Below are positions 1 to 6,048 of a DNA stretch of 17,429 nucleotides, one piece after another; within the stretch, counting starts at the first letter, position 1; each line of letters starts with the position of its first letter. Source of the DNA: Phoenicibacter sp963592435 (lineage in GTDB: Bacteria; Actinomycetota; Coriobacteriia; Coriobacteriales; Eggerthellaceae); assembly GCA_963592435.1 (NCBI GenBank), contig CAVAWT010000034.1, positions 1 through 17,429 of the forward strand, written 5' to 3'. Both the position numbers and the translations under genes were made by a program. Below the pieces are notes generated by a model. It did not search any database and was not told where the DNA came from. It saw only the letters and a program-made list of their open reading frames with translations.

Positions 1-71
1 CGGACAACGGGGTTCGAACCCGCGACCCCCACCTTGGCAAGGTGGTGCTCTACCAGCTGAGCCATGTCCGC
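1..71 (-). tRNA. tRNA-Gly (anticodon GCC), 3' end cut by window edge
   Basis: Read on the minus strand, the gene begins at base 71 with the acceptor strand GCGGACA and ends at the window edge with TGTCCG, which pairs with it. The D arm (GCTC...GAGC), the anticodon stem CCACC/GGTGG around loop TTGCCAA, and a standard T arm with GGTTCGAACCC are all visible. The anticodon GCC lies at bases 36-38, so the tRNA reads glycine codons GGC and GGU. Acceptor base 72, the discriminator base and any encoded CCA lie outside the window. It is downstream of, and in the same direction as, the formate hydrogenlyase cluster, but a terminator separates them. Confidence 0.96.
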
Positions 72-106
72 TTTTTGCTTGCCTCATAATCAACAAGCGA
101 CTTACT

Positions 107-112
107 ATTCTA
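107..112 (-). promoter_or_regulatory. candidate proximal -10 box of tRNA-Gly
   Basis: TAGAAT on the minus strand matches TATAAT at five of six bases and would start RNA near base 100, giving a leader of about 29 bases before the tRNA. No good -35 box lies 16-18 bases upstream; the palindrome at 120-139 occupies that space. It could be an activator-dependent promoter or chance. Confidence 0.35.
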
Positions 113-119
113 CAACAAA

Positions 120-139
120 GTGAACATGAATTGGTTCAC
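120..139. promoter_or_regulatory. 20-base palindrome GTGAAC-N8-GTTCAC upstream of tRNA-Gly
   Basis: The half sites GTGAAC (120-125) and GTTCAC (134-139) are perfect inverted repeats with an 8-base spacer. The element sits just upstream of the candidate -10 box at 107-112 and downstream of the stronger promoter at 176-204. The size and symmetry fit a dimeric regulator site. No regulator can be named from sequence. Confidence 0.35.
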
Positions 140-175
140 AATTTCAAAAAAATTAAAAAAACCTTGTAATACGCA

Positions 176-204
176 ATCGTACACACGTAGCCCTTCTGTG
201 TCAA
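176..204 (-). promoter_or_regulatory. candidate promoter TTGACA-N17-TACGAT for tRNA-Gly
   Basis: A perfect -35 box TTGACA (204-199), a 17-base spacer and a -10 box TACGAT (181-176, four of six to consensus) point toward the tRNA. Transcription would start near base 169, leaving about 98 bases of leader to be trimmed. It lies directly downstream of the terminator of the formate hydrogenlyase cluster, as expected for a separate tRNA transcription unit. Confidence 0.6.
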
Positions 205-231
205 GAAAGAGCATAGGACGTCGCACGCTTA

Positions 232-285
232 CAAAGAAAAACCCTTGCAACCAGCCAGAAAGATTTCGAGCTTAGCACAAGGGTT
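232..285 (-). terminator. probable terminator of the formate hydrogenlyase operon
   Basis: On the minus strand, AACCCTTG (285-278) is complementary to CAAGGGTT (247-240), and the right arm runs straight into TTTTTCTTTG. The stem is 8 perfect pairs, but the intervening loop is about 30 bases, longer than usual. On the plus strand the same stem is followed by an A-run rather than a T-run, which supports use on the minus strand. It lies 45 bases past the stop codon of the last gene. Confidence 0.6.
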
Positions 286-318
286 AAAAAAATTAATCGC
301 TTACGTTAGCTATAAATT

Positions 319-341
319 GAGCAAGAAATTTATGCTTGCTC
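319..341 (-). terminator. hairpin around the focA stop codon
   Basis: GAGCAAG (341-335) and CTTGCTC (325-319) form a perfect 7-pair stem with a 9-base loop that contains the focA stop codon TAA (332-330). It is followed by AATTTATAG rather than a true U-run. It may act with the hairpin at 240-285 or protect the mRNA 3' end. It is weak as a terminator on its own. Confidence 0.3.
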
Positions 342-1151
342 CTTCTTATGATAGGCATACCAATAAGCAAGTCCGACTAGGATCGCACCACCAACAATGT
401 TGCCAGGAATGCTTGCTGAGAGGTTGTAGCAAATTCCTGCCACGTCGACTTTGCTTGGGTCTGCAACCATTCCCATTGGAAGGAAGAACATGTTTGCAAC
501 ACAGTGCTCAAATCCGCAAGCAACAAATCCAGAGATCGGAAGGATGATGCCGAGAACTTTATCTGCGACTGTTTTGGCAGAAAAACCAATCCAAACCGCA
601 AAACATACAAGCATATTACAAAGAATGCCACGGAAGAAAATTTGCTCCCAAGGAAGGTTAATTTTTCCAGCTGCGACAGTTGCCATGTTTGCACCAACAG
701 TTGCATCGCCTGCCTTGATTGACGCAATGCCCGCCATCGAAACAAGGAACACAAGCAACAGTGAACCTGCCAAGTTGCCGATCAAAACAATCACCCAGTT
801 TTTAAGGAGTCCACCCCAGGTGATTTTCTTTGAAGCGAGCGCTTCGACCATTAGCGAATTGCCAGTGAAAAGCTCAGCTCCACAGCAAAGAACCATCACG
901 AGTCCAAGGCAAAAGCAAAGTCCGCCAACAACCTTTTTGACACCAAATGACAACGTTGGGTCAGCAGTGAATGTTAAAAAGAATGTTGCTCCGAATCCAA
1001 TAAAAACGCCTGCAAGCATCGCTAGAACGAAGCATTTGCCAGGCTCCAGCTTGGTTTTTCCGACTGCTACCGTCTCGCACTTCGACTCTGTCGCTGCAGG
1101 AGCAAGCGCTTCAGGTTTCACGCAATCTAAGTCCTTTAATTCAATAGCCAT
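330..1151 (-). CDS. focA: formate/nitrite transporter family channel, FocA-type
   Basis: A 273-residue integral membrane protein of the FNT family, which forms pentameric channels for small monovalent anions in the cytoplasmic membrane. Visible family signatures are GAELFTGN (91-98), GNLAGS (125-130) and GFEHCVANMF (212-221) with the central pore histidine at H216. Several hydrophobic stretches fit the six-helix fold. As the last gene of a formate hydrogenlyase cluster (like focB in the E. coli hyf operon), formate import or export is the likely role. The chosen ATG at 1151 is 8-9 bases after AAAGGAG; the upstream in-frame ATG at 1160 abuts that ribosome binding site and is unlikely to be used. 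The N-terminal ~38 residues do not resemble, as far as I recall it, the gating helix of E. coli FocA and contain three cysteines (C10, C25, C40). Nitrite or hydrosulfide as substrate cannot be excluded. Confidence 0.9.
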   Translation of the reverse strand: MAIELKDLDCVKPEALAPAATESKCETVAVGKTKLEPGKCFVLAMLAGVFIGFGATFFLTFTADPTLSFGVKKVVGGLCFCLGLVMVLCCGAELFTGNSLMVEALASKKITWGGLLKNWVIVLIGNLAGSLLLVFLVSMAGIASIKAGDATVGANMATVAAGKINLPWEQIFFRGILCNMLVCFAVWIGFSAKTVADKVLGIILPISGFVACGFEHCVANMFFLPMGMVADPSKVDVAGICYNLSASIPGNIVGGAILVGLAYWYAYHKKEQA

Positions 1152-1191
1152 AGATACCATCTCCTTTCGTATTAGATATGTGGCTACTTCC

Positions 1192-1719
1192 CTATTCAGA
1201 ACTCAAAGGCTCGAAGTTTGAAAAATCAGAGCCTTTAAGCAAAGAATCATAAATTGTCTCTGCACTTCCTTTGACGCTTTTTGTCAAAGGTGCAAAAAAT
1301 TCGGTCTGCGCTGGCTGAACTCCGATAAACACAAGCTCATCACAGGCGTCTTCCAACTGACCCAACAGATATGTAATCGGCATTGAGTGAGTTGTGAACA
1401 AAAAACTCGTCTTGACATCATCCGCCACAATGCGTCGAATCTCTCCAGCCTCCAACCCCATGTCGGCAGCGTCGATCATGACGATGCGCTTCGGGTGGAG
1501 TCTTTTGAGATAACCAAGTTCGTTTTCGGGAGTTTGGTCTCCCTCAACAAGCATCCAATCTTTTGGCTCGTTCTCTTTAAATAACTTTGCAACAAAAGGA
1601 CCGACAGCATCGTCGCCCCTAAGCACGCTACCAACAGTGAACAGAACATTTTCAGCAACTTCGTTCGGTAGAATCGCCTTTGTCACTTCATCTGAAAATT
1701 GTGGCTCTAAAACTTCCAC
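1192..1719 (-). CDS. hycI: hydrogenase maturation endopeptidase HycI
   Basis: A 175-residue cytoplasmic protease of the HycI/HoxM family. It removes the C-terminal tail of the [NiFe] hydrogenase large subunit once nickel has been inserted; its substrate here should be the HyfG/HycE product encoded at 5340-3589. Conserved elements are GDDAVGP (35-41), MIDAADMGL (81-89) and TTHSMP (109-114). By spacing these give the metal-sensing residues D37, D83 and H111, matching D16, D62 and H90 of E. coli HycI without gaps. The protein carries about 20 extra N-terminal residues compared with E. coli HycI. The start is GTG at 1719, 3 bases after AAGGTGA; the preceding gene stops 3 bases upstream, so the two are probably translationally coupled. 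Confidence 0.93.
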   Translation of the reverse strand: MEVLEPQFSDEVTKAILPNEVAENVLFTVGSVLRGDDAVGPFVAKLFKENEPKDWMLVEGDQTPENELGYLKRLHPKRIVMIDAADMGLEAGEIRRIVADDVKTSFLFTTHSMPITYLLGQLEDACDELVFIGVQPAQTEFFAPLTKSVKGSAETIYDSLLKGSDFSNFEPLSSE

Positions 1720-1722
1720 TTC

Positions 1723-2262
1723 TCACCTTGTGACACGTCTTGCCAAGCAATAAACTTGCTGTGTGTGTGCAATGTGCTCCATGAGTTCAAGAAAAGAATC
1801 TTTAAAATCATTTGCACTCTTCACTCTCACCTTTTCATATCTGTCATTTTCAATGTGCAAATTTTTATCTTCAATGTCATCTGCGTCAAACTCTGAGATG
1901 GCATTTGACAACATCTTAGTGTCTTCTTTCAAAATTTGGATCTCTCCAAATTTTTCGATGCGAGTCAACTTGAACTTCGCATCTTCATTTGTTAGTTTCT
2001 CACAAATGCAATCAAAAAGTCTTCGAGTTAGTGCAATTTTCGGCTGAAAGCAATCGATGACTCCAGTGTTATGTCCCATTGCCAGCGTGTAATAAATAAC
2101 ATCTCTAGCATCTTTTGGAATGTCATCTTTGTCTTCAACAAACTTCTTTCCTAAAAGATAAAAAACGACATCATTTGCCGTTTTTTCATCTGTTGTGTGC
2201 ACAGCCGAATCGTTTATTACCTCGCCCGCCTCAGCACGAACATTTTTTGTTGCTAGCGTCAC
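1723..2262 (-). CDS. hyfJ: formate hydrogenlyase maturation protein, HycH/HyfJ family
   Basis: A 179-residue soluble protein of the HycH/HyfJ family, needed for maturation of the large subunit of formate hydrogenlyase; the exact reaction is not established. The family core is recognisable from DVVFYLLGKKF (31-41) through PKDARDVIYYTLAMGHNTGV (49-68) and IDCF (69-72), closely like E. coli HycH. The protein is about 40 residues longer than HycH (136 aa), mainly by an acidic N-terminal extension and insertions in the C-terminal half. It starts with GTG at 2262, only 3 bases after AGGTGA and 3 bases after the stop of hyfI; that stop codon lies inside the ribosome binding site. The gene is followed after 3 bases by hycI. 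Confidence 0.85.
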   Translation of the reverse strand: MTLATKNVRAEAGEVINDSAVHTTDEKTANDVVFYLLGKKFVEDKDDIPKDARDVIYYTLAMGHNTGVIDCFQPKIALTRRLFDCICEKLTNEDAKFKLTRIEKFGEIQILKEDTKMLSNAISEFDADDIEDKNLHIENDRYEKVRVKSANDFKDSFLELMEHIAHTQQVYCLARRVTR

Positions 2263-2265
2263 TTA

Positions 2266-3039
2266 TCACCTGACAATTTTTGACTCGAGCAGCTGCTTCA
2301 AATCAGTGAAAACTTCAACTTTTCGAGGATCACTCTCTGAAGCTATCAAAGCGTCAGCACAAGTTAGAGCGTCGCCATCTCCAGAAGTCAAAGCTTCCAT
2401 GAACTGGTTAACAATCTGAGCACCTGAATAATATCCACTCATAGCGCGAGCTTCTCTCTCAAATGCAACTCTGATTTTATAAGGAATGTCTGGGAATGCA
2501 GGAGGAAGCGCAAAAGCGGTCTCTTGATGGTGAGACTCGTGCAACTTCTGATCCAAGAGCCCTAGCGCAATTGCAAAGCCATAAACAGTTTGTGCTGGCG
2601 TTGGAGGACAACCAGGGATGTAGACATCCACTGGAATGATTTTGTCTGTTCCGCCCCAAACACAATAGTTGTCATGGAAAATTCCACCTGTGCACCCACA
2701 AGCACCATATGAAACAACAAGTTTCGGATTCGGTGCGCCTTCATATGCACGATAGGCTGGCATTCTCATTGCGCGAGTTACAGCACCAGTGTAGACAAGG
2801 ATGTCAGCATGACGAGGTGATGGGGTGTTTTTAATTCCGAGGCGCTCTGCGTCGAAAACAGACGTTATTGTTGCAAAAATCTCAATTTCACAACCGTTGC
2901 AACCACCACAGTCGACACGATAGATGTAGATTGATTTCTTTATGCTGTTTAAAAGCTTCGCCTTTGCCTCGGCGACTTTCTCATCCAGCTGAATTTTTGT
3001 TGGCTGGAATTGAAGTGAAGGGAAATTATCTTCAATCAT
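2266..3039 (-). CDS. hyfI: hydrogenase-4/FHL small subunit, [4Fe-4S] protein (HyfI/HycG, NuoB-like)
   Basis: A 257-residue small subunit of a group 4 membrane-bound [NiFe] hydrogenase. It carries the [4Fe-4S] cluster that hands electrons to the nickel-iron site in the large subunit and is homologous to NuoB of complex I. Cysteine motifs are CGGCNGC (44-50), GACGCTGG (112-119) and PGCPP (143-147). There is no signal peptide or second and third cluster domain, as is typical of cytoplasm-facing group 4 enzymes. The chosen ATG at 3039 overlaps the TAA stop of hyfH (TAATG) and follows the purine-rich GAGAGGGGGCAG; a longer in-frame reading begins at 3105 but would run through the hyfH coding end and adds a basic tail foreign to the family. 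Confidence 0.94.
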   Translation of the reverse strand: MIEDNFPSLQFQPTKIQLDEKVAEAKAKLLNSIKKSIYIYRVDCGGCNGCEIEIFATITSVFDAERLGIKNTPSPRHADILVYTGAVTRAMRMPAYRAYEGAPNPKLVVSYGACGCTGGIFHDNYCVWGGTDKIIPVDVYIPGCPPTPAQTVYGFAIALGLLDQKLHESHHQETAFALPPAFPDIPYKIRVAFEREARAMSGYYSGAQIVNQFMEALTSGDGDALTCADALIASESDPRKVEVFTDLKQLLESKIVR

Positions 3040-3569
3040 TATCTGCCCCCTCTCGCTGCTCTTTTCGCAGCAATCGCGTCGTCTCTTCTTCTGCAATCTT
3101 CGCACAAGTCACATGCATCAACCGCCGATGCAACCTCTCCTCCCTGCGAGAGAAGAATTTGCTTTCCATATTCAACTTCTTTAGCTGAAGCGTATGGCTT
3201 GCCACAACGTTTGCATTTACAAATCGGATAGGCACAAGCCTCAGTCAGGTCAGGTTTGCTCATTACAGCCAACTCGAACTCTTTTTTAAGCTCAATTGCT
3301 GCTACTGGGCAAACTTCGTGACATCTTCCACAAAAAATGCAACGTCCATATGAAATGTCCCACACAATGTTCTCTGAATTTTCATCCAATTCCATCGTGA
3401 TGGCATTAGGTGGGCACGCAATCGCGCAAGCTCCACAAGCAATGCACACAGCTTCGACATGCTCAGGCTTGCCACGATAGCCATCAGGCAACTCGAGTGG
3501 CTCAAACGGGTAGCCAGTTGTGGCATCGCCCGCCCTTTTGATTTCCTTAAATAAATTTAAAAAACCCAT
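3039..3569 (-). CDS. hyfH: hydrogenase-4/FHL iron-sulfur subunit, two [4Fe-4S] clusters (HyfH/HycF, NuoI-like)
   Basis: A 176-residue ferredoxin-like subunit that relays electrons between the formate dehydrogenase ferredoxins and the small subunit HyfI. Two classic CxxCxxCxxxCP motifs bind [4Fe-4S] clusters at C42/C45/C48/C52 and C77/C80/C83/C87. The C-terminal part holds seven further cysteines: C112, C117, C119, C122 and then C153, C156, C159, arranged like a zinc or iron-sulfur site. It ends in a basic tail (KRAARGGR). The ATG at 3569 follows GAGGTG with 6 bases between and lies 19 bases after hyfG/hycE. The stop overlaps the next start. Confidence 0.93.
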   Translation of the reverse strand: MGFLNLFKEIKRAGDATTGYPFEPLELPDGYRGKPEHVEAVCIACGACAIACPPNAITMELDENSENIVWDISYGRCIFCGRCHEVCPVAAIELKKEFELAVMSKPDLTEACAYPICKCKRCGKPYASAKEVEYGKQILLSQGGEVASAVDACDLCEDCRRRDDAIAAKRAARGGR

Positions 3570-3588
3570 GTTAGCACCTCAATCTCCA

Positions 3589-5340
3589 TTAATCTTTCAA
3601 TGGCGAATGCTTGCGCGTGGCAGCATAATCTTCGAGTTGTTGCTTTGTTATCGTCTTCTCTTTGTGAGTCTTAACATCACAAATTGTGACGCGGTCAGTG
3701 CATGAATAGCAAGGATCCATCGAACCAATGATGACTGCTGCGTCCGACACAGTGTTTCCTTGCAACGCATAGCGCAAAACTGGCCAGTTTGAATAGGTCG
3801 CAGCCTTTGCACGCCAACGATAGACCTTCAAGTTGTCGCCAGTCATTGACCAGTGCATGTCCTCACCGCGAGGAGCTTCTGTGAAGCCCATTGCAAATTT
3901 ATGCGGTTCGAATTTGTAGTCTGAAGTTAAAATTGGACCTGATGGCAGGTTGTTGACCCACTGCTCAATCATTGTGAGAGAGTCAAGGAACTCGCCAATT
4001 CTAACCTGCGTGCGCCCAAGAGCGTCGCACGTCTCAGCACTCTGAGCATGCAAACCCTCAATGTATTTATAACCACCAAATGGATGGTCGAAACGAACGT
4101 CACGAGGGAAGCCTGAACCACGAACCATTGGCCCGACCGGTGAAAAGTCACGGCAGATTTTCCTATCTAAGTGACCTACGCCCGACACGCGTGATTCAAA
4201 GTTGCCAGTGGATGTTGCAATGTCAACAAGACGTAGAGTGTCCTCTCGAAGCTCAGATACGAGCCTTAGTGTCTCTTTTCTGTGCTCCTCCAAGATGTCA
4301 CGACGAACGCCACCAACAAGGTTCATGCCGTAGGTTTTTCTTGCCCCCGTCAAGAGCTGTGCCAAATCCATTGCTTTTTCACGAATCCTGAAGAAGTGCA
4401 TAAAGCCAGTGTCAAAGCCACAATAATGACACACAAGACCAAGGTTTAACAAATGAGAGTGCAAGCGTTCGACTTCCAAGAAAATTGCACGCAGGTATTG
4501 CGCACGAAGTGGAATTTCAAGACCAATCGCATTTTCAATTGTTTGAACGTATGCAACGCTGTGAGCAAAACCACAAATGCCACAAATGCGGTCTGCCAAG
4601 AAAGTGATCTGGTCATATGTCATGCGTGCTTCTGCCACTTTTTCCATGCCTCGATGTGCATAGAACAAGCGGTAGTCGGCATCCACTATGTCTTCACCTT
4701 CACAGAAAAGACGGAAGTGACCTGGTTCGTCAGAAGTGATGTGCAGAGGTCCCATTGGAACTTCTGTAGGGTCATGAACGCCTGACTCATCCAAGAACTC
4801 GTAATTTTCAACGTCTGATACAGGTTCTGGACGATGACGGTAGTCCATTCCATCTTTAAGAAGAGGGAACGTGCCATCTGGCCAATCATCTGGTAAAACG
4901 AGACGACGAGCATCTGGCAGGCCAACTGCCTTTAGACCCATCATGTCATATGCTTCACGCTCTGACCACACGCACGCTGGAACGCGCGGTGTGACAGACG
5001 GGAATTCCTTAGTAACAGGGTCAACCTTTGTCCGAATGGTGAGGTAGCACTTGTCGTTTTCCGTGAACTTCCCTTCGCGGTCTTCCATGCTCAAAAGATA
5101 GTAGAGGGAGAAATGCCCTTTTAGCTGGCGTTCATCAGCAACAACCATGTCAGGCAACCAACCACCACGCTCATAATACATAAACTCCATGCATTCTGGA
5201 AGTTTATCGGTTGGAACATCGACCGTCACCTGGTCTTCTGTTTGCCACTCCACATTCAAAACTGAACCAGGAATTGCGGTAGCCATCGCCTTGACGTGAC
5301 TCTCGCCTCTCTTTAGTCCATTTGTTGTGTTCTCTGGCAT
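3589..5340 (-). CDS. hyfG: [NiFe] hydrogenase group 4a large subunit (HyfG/HycE, fused NuoC-NuoD type)
   Basis: A 583-residue catalytic subunit that reduces protons to H2 at a Ni-Fe(CN)2CO site on the cytoplasmic side. Residues ~1-165 form a NuoC-like (30 kDa) domain and the rest a NuoD-like hydrogenase domain, as in E. coli HycE and HyfG. The nickel ligands are in RICGICGFAH (251-260; C253, C256) and DPCYSCTDR (542-550; C544, C547). A 33-residue C-terminal tail after R550 is the expected HycI cleavage product. The ATG at 5340 lies 4 bases after a near-perfect GGAGGTGA; an in-frame start at 5370 would add 10 residues but has no ribosome binding site. Presence of all four cysteines rules out a complex I NuoCD. 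Precise class naming (HyfG versus HycE) rests on gene order more than on this sequence. Confidence 0.95.
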   Translation of the reverse strand: MPENTTNGLKRGESHVKAMATAIPGSVLNVEWQTEDQVTVDVPTDKLPECMEFMYYERGGWLPDMVVADERQLKGHFSLYYLLSMEDREGKFTENDKCYLTIRTKVDPVTKEFPSVTPRVPACVWSEREAYDMMGLKAVGLPDARRLVLPDDWPDGTFPLLKDGMDYRHRPEPVSDVENYEFLDESGVHDPTEVPMGPLHITSDEPGHFRLFCEGEDIVDADYRLFYAHRGMEKVAEARMTYDQITFLADRICGICGFAHSVAYVQTIENAIGLEIPLRAQYLRAIFLEVERLHSHLLNLGLVCHYCGFDTGFMHFFRIREKAMDLAQLLTGARKTYGMNLVGGVRRDILEEHRKETLRLVSELREDTLRLVDIATSTGNFESRVSGVGHLDRKICRDFSPVGPMVRGSGFPRDVRFDHPFGGYKYIEGLHAQSAETCDALGRTQVRIGEFLDSLTMIEQWVNNLPSGPILTSDYKFEPHKFAMGFTEAPRGEDMHWSMTGDNLKVYRWRAKAATYSNWPVLRYALQGNTVSDAAVIIGSMDPCYSCTDRVTICDVKTHKEKTITKQQLEDYAATRKHSPLKD

Positions 5341-5356
5341 CTTCTCACCTCCGCTA
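5341..5356 (-). promoter_or_regulatory. strong ribosome binding site deciding the hyfG start
   Basis: GGAGGTGA followed by GAAG and ATG at 5340. It settles the start in favour of 5340 over the in-frame codon at 5370. The same GGTGA-N-AAG core precedes hyfJ and hycI. Confidence 0.75.
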
Positions 5357-5382
5357 ATTTGTATATCCATGTCAAAAACTCG

Positions 5383-5997
5383 CTATTCCTTTTCATTAAC
5401 AGTGTTTTCAGGACGCGCAATTTTTGAAGTGTTGACGTTTAACAACTCAGTAACTTTTGCTTCCTTCTTCATCTTATCGACCTTCTCCATAAGCTGGTCA
5501 TATGGTTGCTCATAGGAAAGAGCTTGTGTTGGGCACACTGCCACGCAATGCGGTCCGCACTCTTTGTCATACGCGCACAAATCGCACTTAACAGCAACAG
5601 TCGGAACGCCAATCTCCCACTTGAGCATGGAAGATGTGCTCTCTGGCATGTTTGGCGTGAACTGAGCCCTGCCAGCAACGCCATCTATGTTTGTGCCACT
5701 CGCATGGATTGCTCCAAAAGGACAAACACAAGCACAAAGCTTACAACCAATGCACTCTTGTTCGTTGACGGTGACTCGACCGTCTTCGCGAGAAATTGCA
5801 TTTACTGGGCAAACTGCCAAACAAGGAGCCGCTTCACAGTGGTGACATGTTATCGATGCCGTCACTTCTCGCGTGAACACGACAGACAATCTTGGTTCAG
5901 CTTGCTCTCCAACACCTGCATGACCAGCAGAACATGCCGCTTGGCACGTTCCGCAACCGATGCACCTATCCGGATTGATCGATATGAATGAGTTCAT
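5383..5997 (-). CDS. hycB: four-cluster [4Fe-4S] ferredoxin subunit, HycB/HyfA-like
   Basis: A 204-residue polyferredoxin, close to the 203 residues of E. coli HycB and similar to HyfA. Four cysteine groups are visible: C12/C15/C18/C22, C51/C54/C59/C63, C82/C85/C88/C92 and C138/C141/C151/C155, enough for four [4Fe-4S] clusters. It should accept electrons from FdhF and pass them to HyfH. A Glu/Lys-rich C-terminal tail (about 162-204) lacks cysteines. It lies 51 bases after fdhF and 42 bases before hyfG. The ATG at 5997 has only a weak ribosome binding site (GAAAGACG), unlike most genes here, so expression may depend on coupling to fdhF. It is one of two such proteins flanking fdhF; which of them contacts the hydrogenase arm is inferred from size and position. 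Confidence 0.85.
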   Translation of the reverse strand: MNSFISINPDRCIGCGTCQAACSAGHAGVGEQAEPRLSVVFTREVTASITCHHCEAAPCLAVCPVNAISREDGRVTVNEQECIGCKLCACVCPFGAIHASGTNIDGVAGRAQFTPNMPESTSSMLKWEIGVPTVAVKCDLCAYDKECGPHCVAVCPTQALSYEQPYDQLMEKVDKMKKEAKVTELLNVNTSKIARPENTVNEKE

Positions 5998-6048
5998 TTA
6001 AACGTCTTTCTAATCGTGGCGGATAATACTTCCTTAAACCCTTACTTC

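Noticed and set aside
173..181. GCAATCGTA shared between the tRNA promoter region and the hyf leader (15648-15656, opposite strand)
   Set aside because: A nine-base match is readily expected by chance in this much sequence, and the copy near the tRNA is not part of a palindrome.
451..1221. Long plus-strand open frame (256 codons) opposite focA
   Set aside because: It mirrors the codon pattern of focA, has no ribosome binding site and no recognisable protein features.
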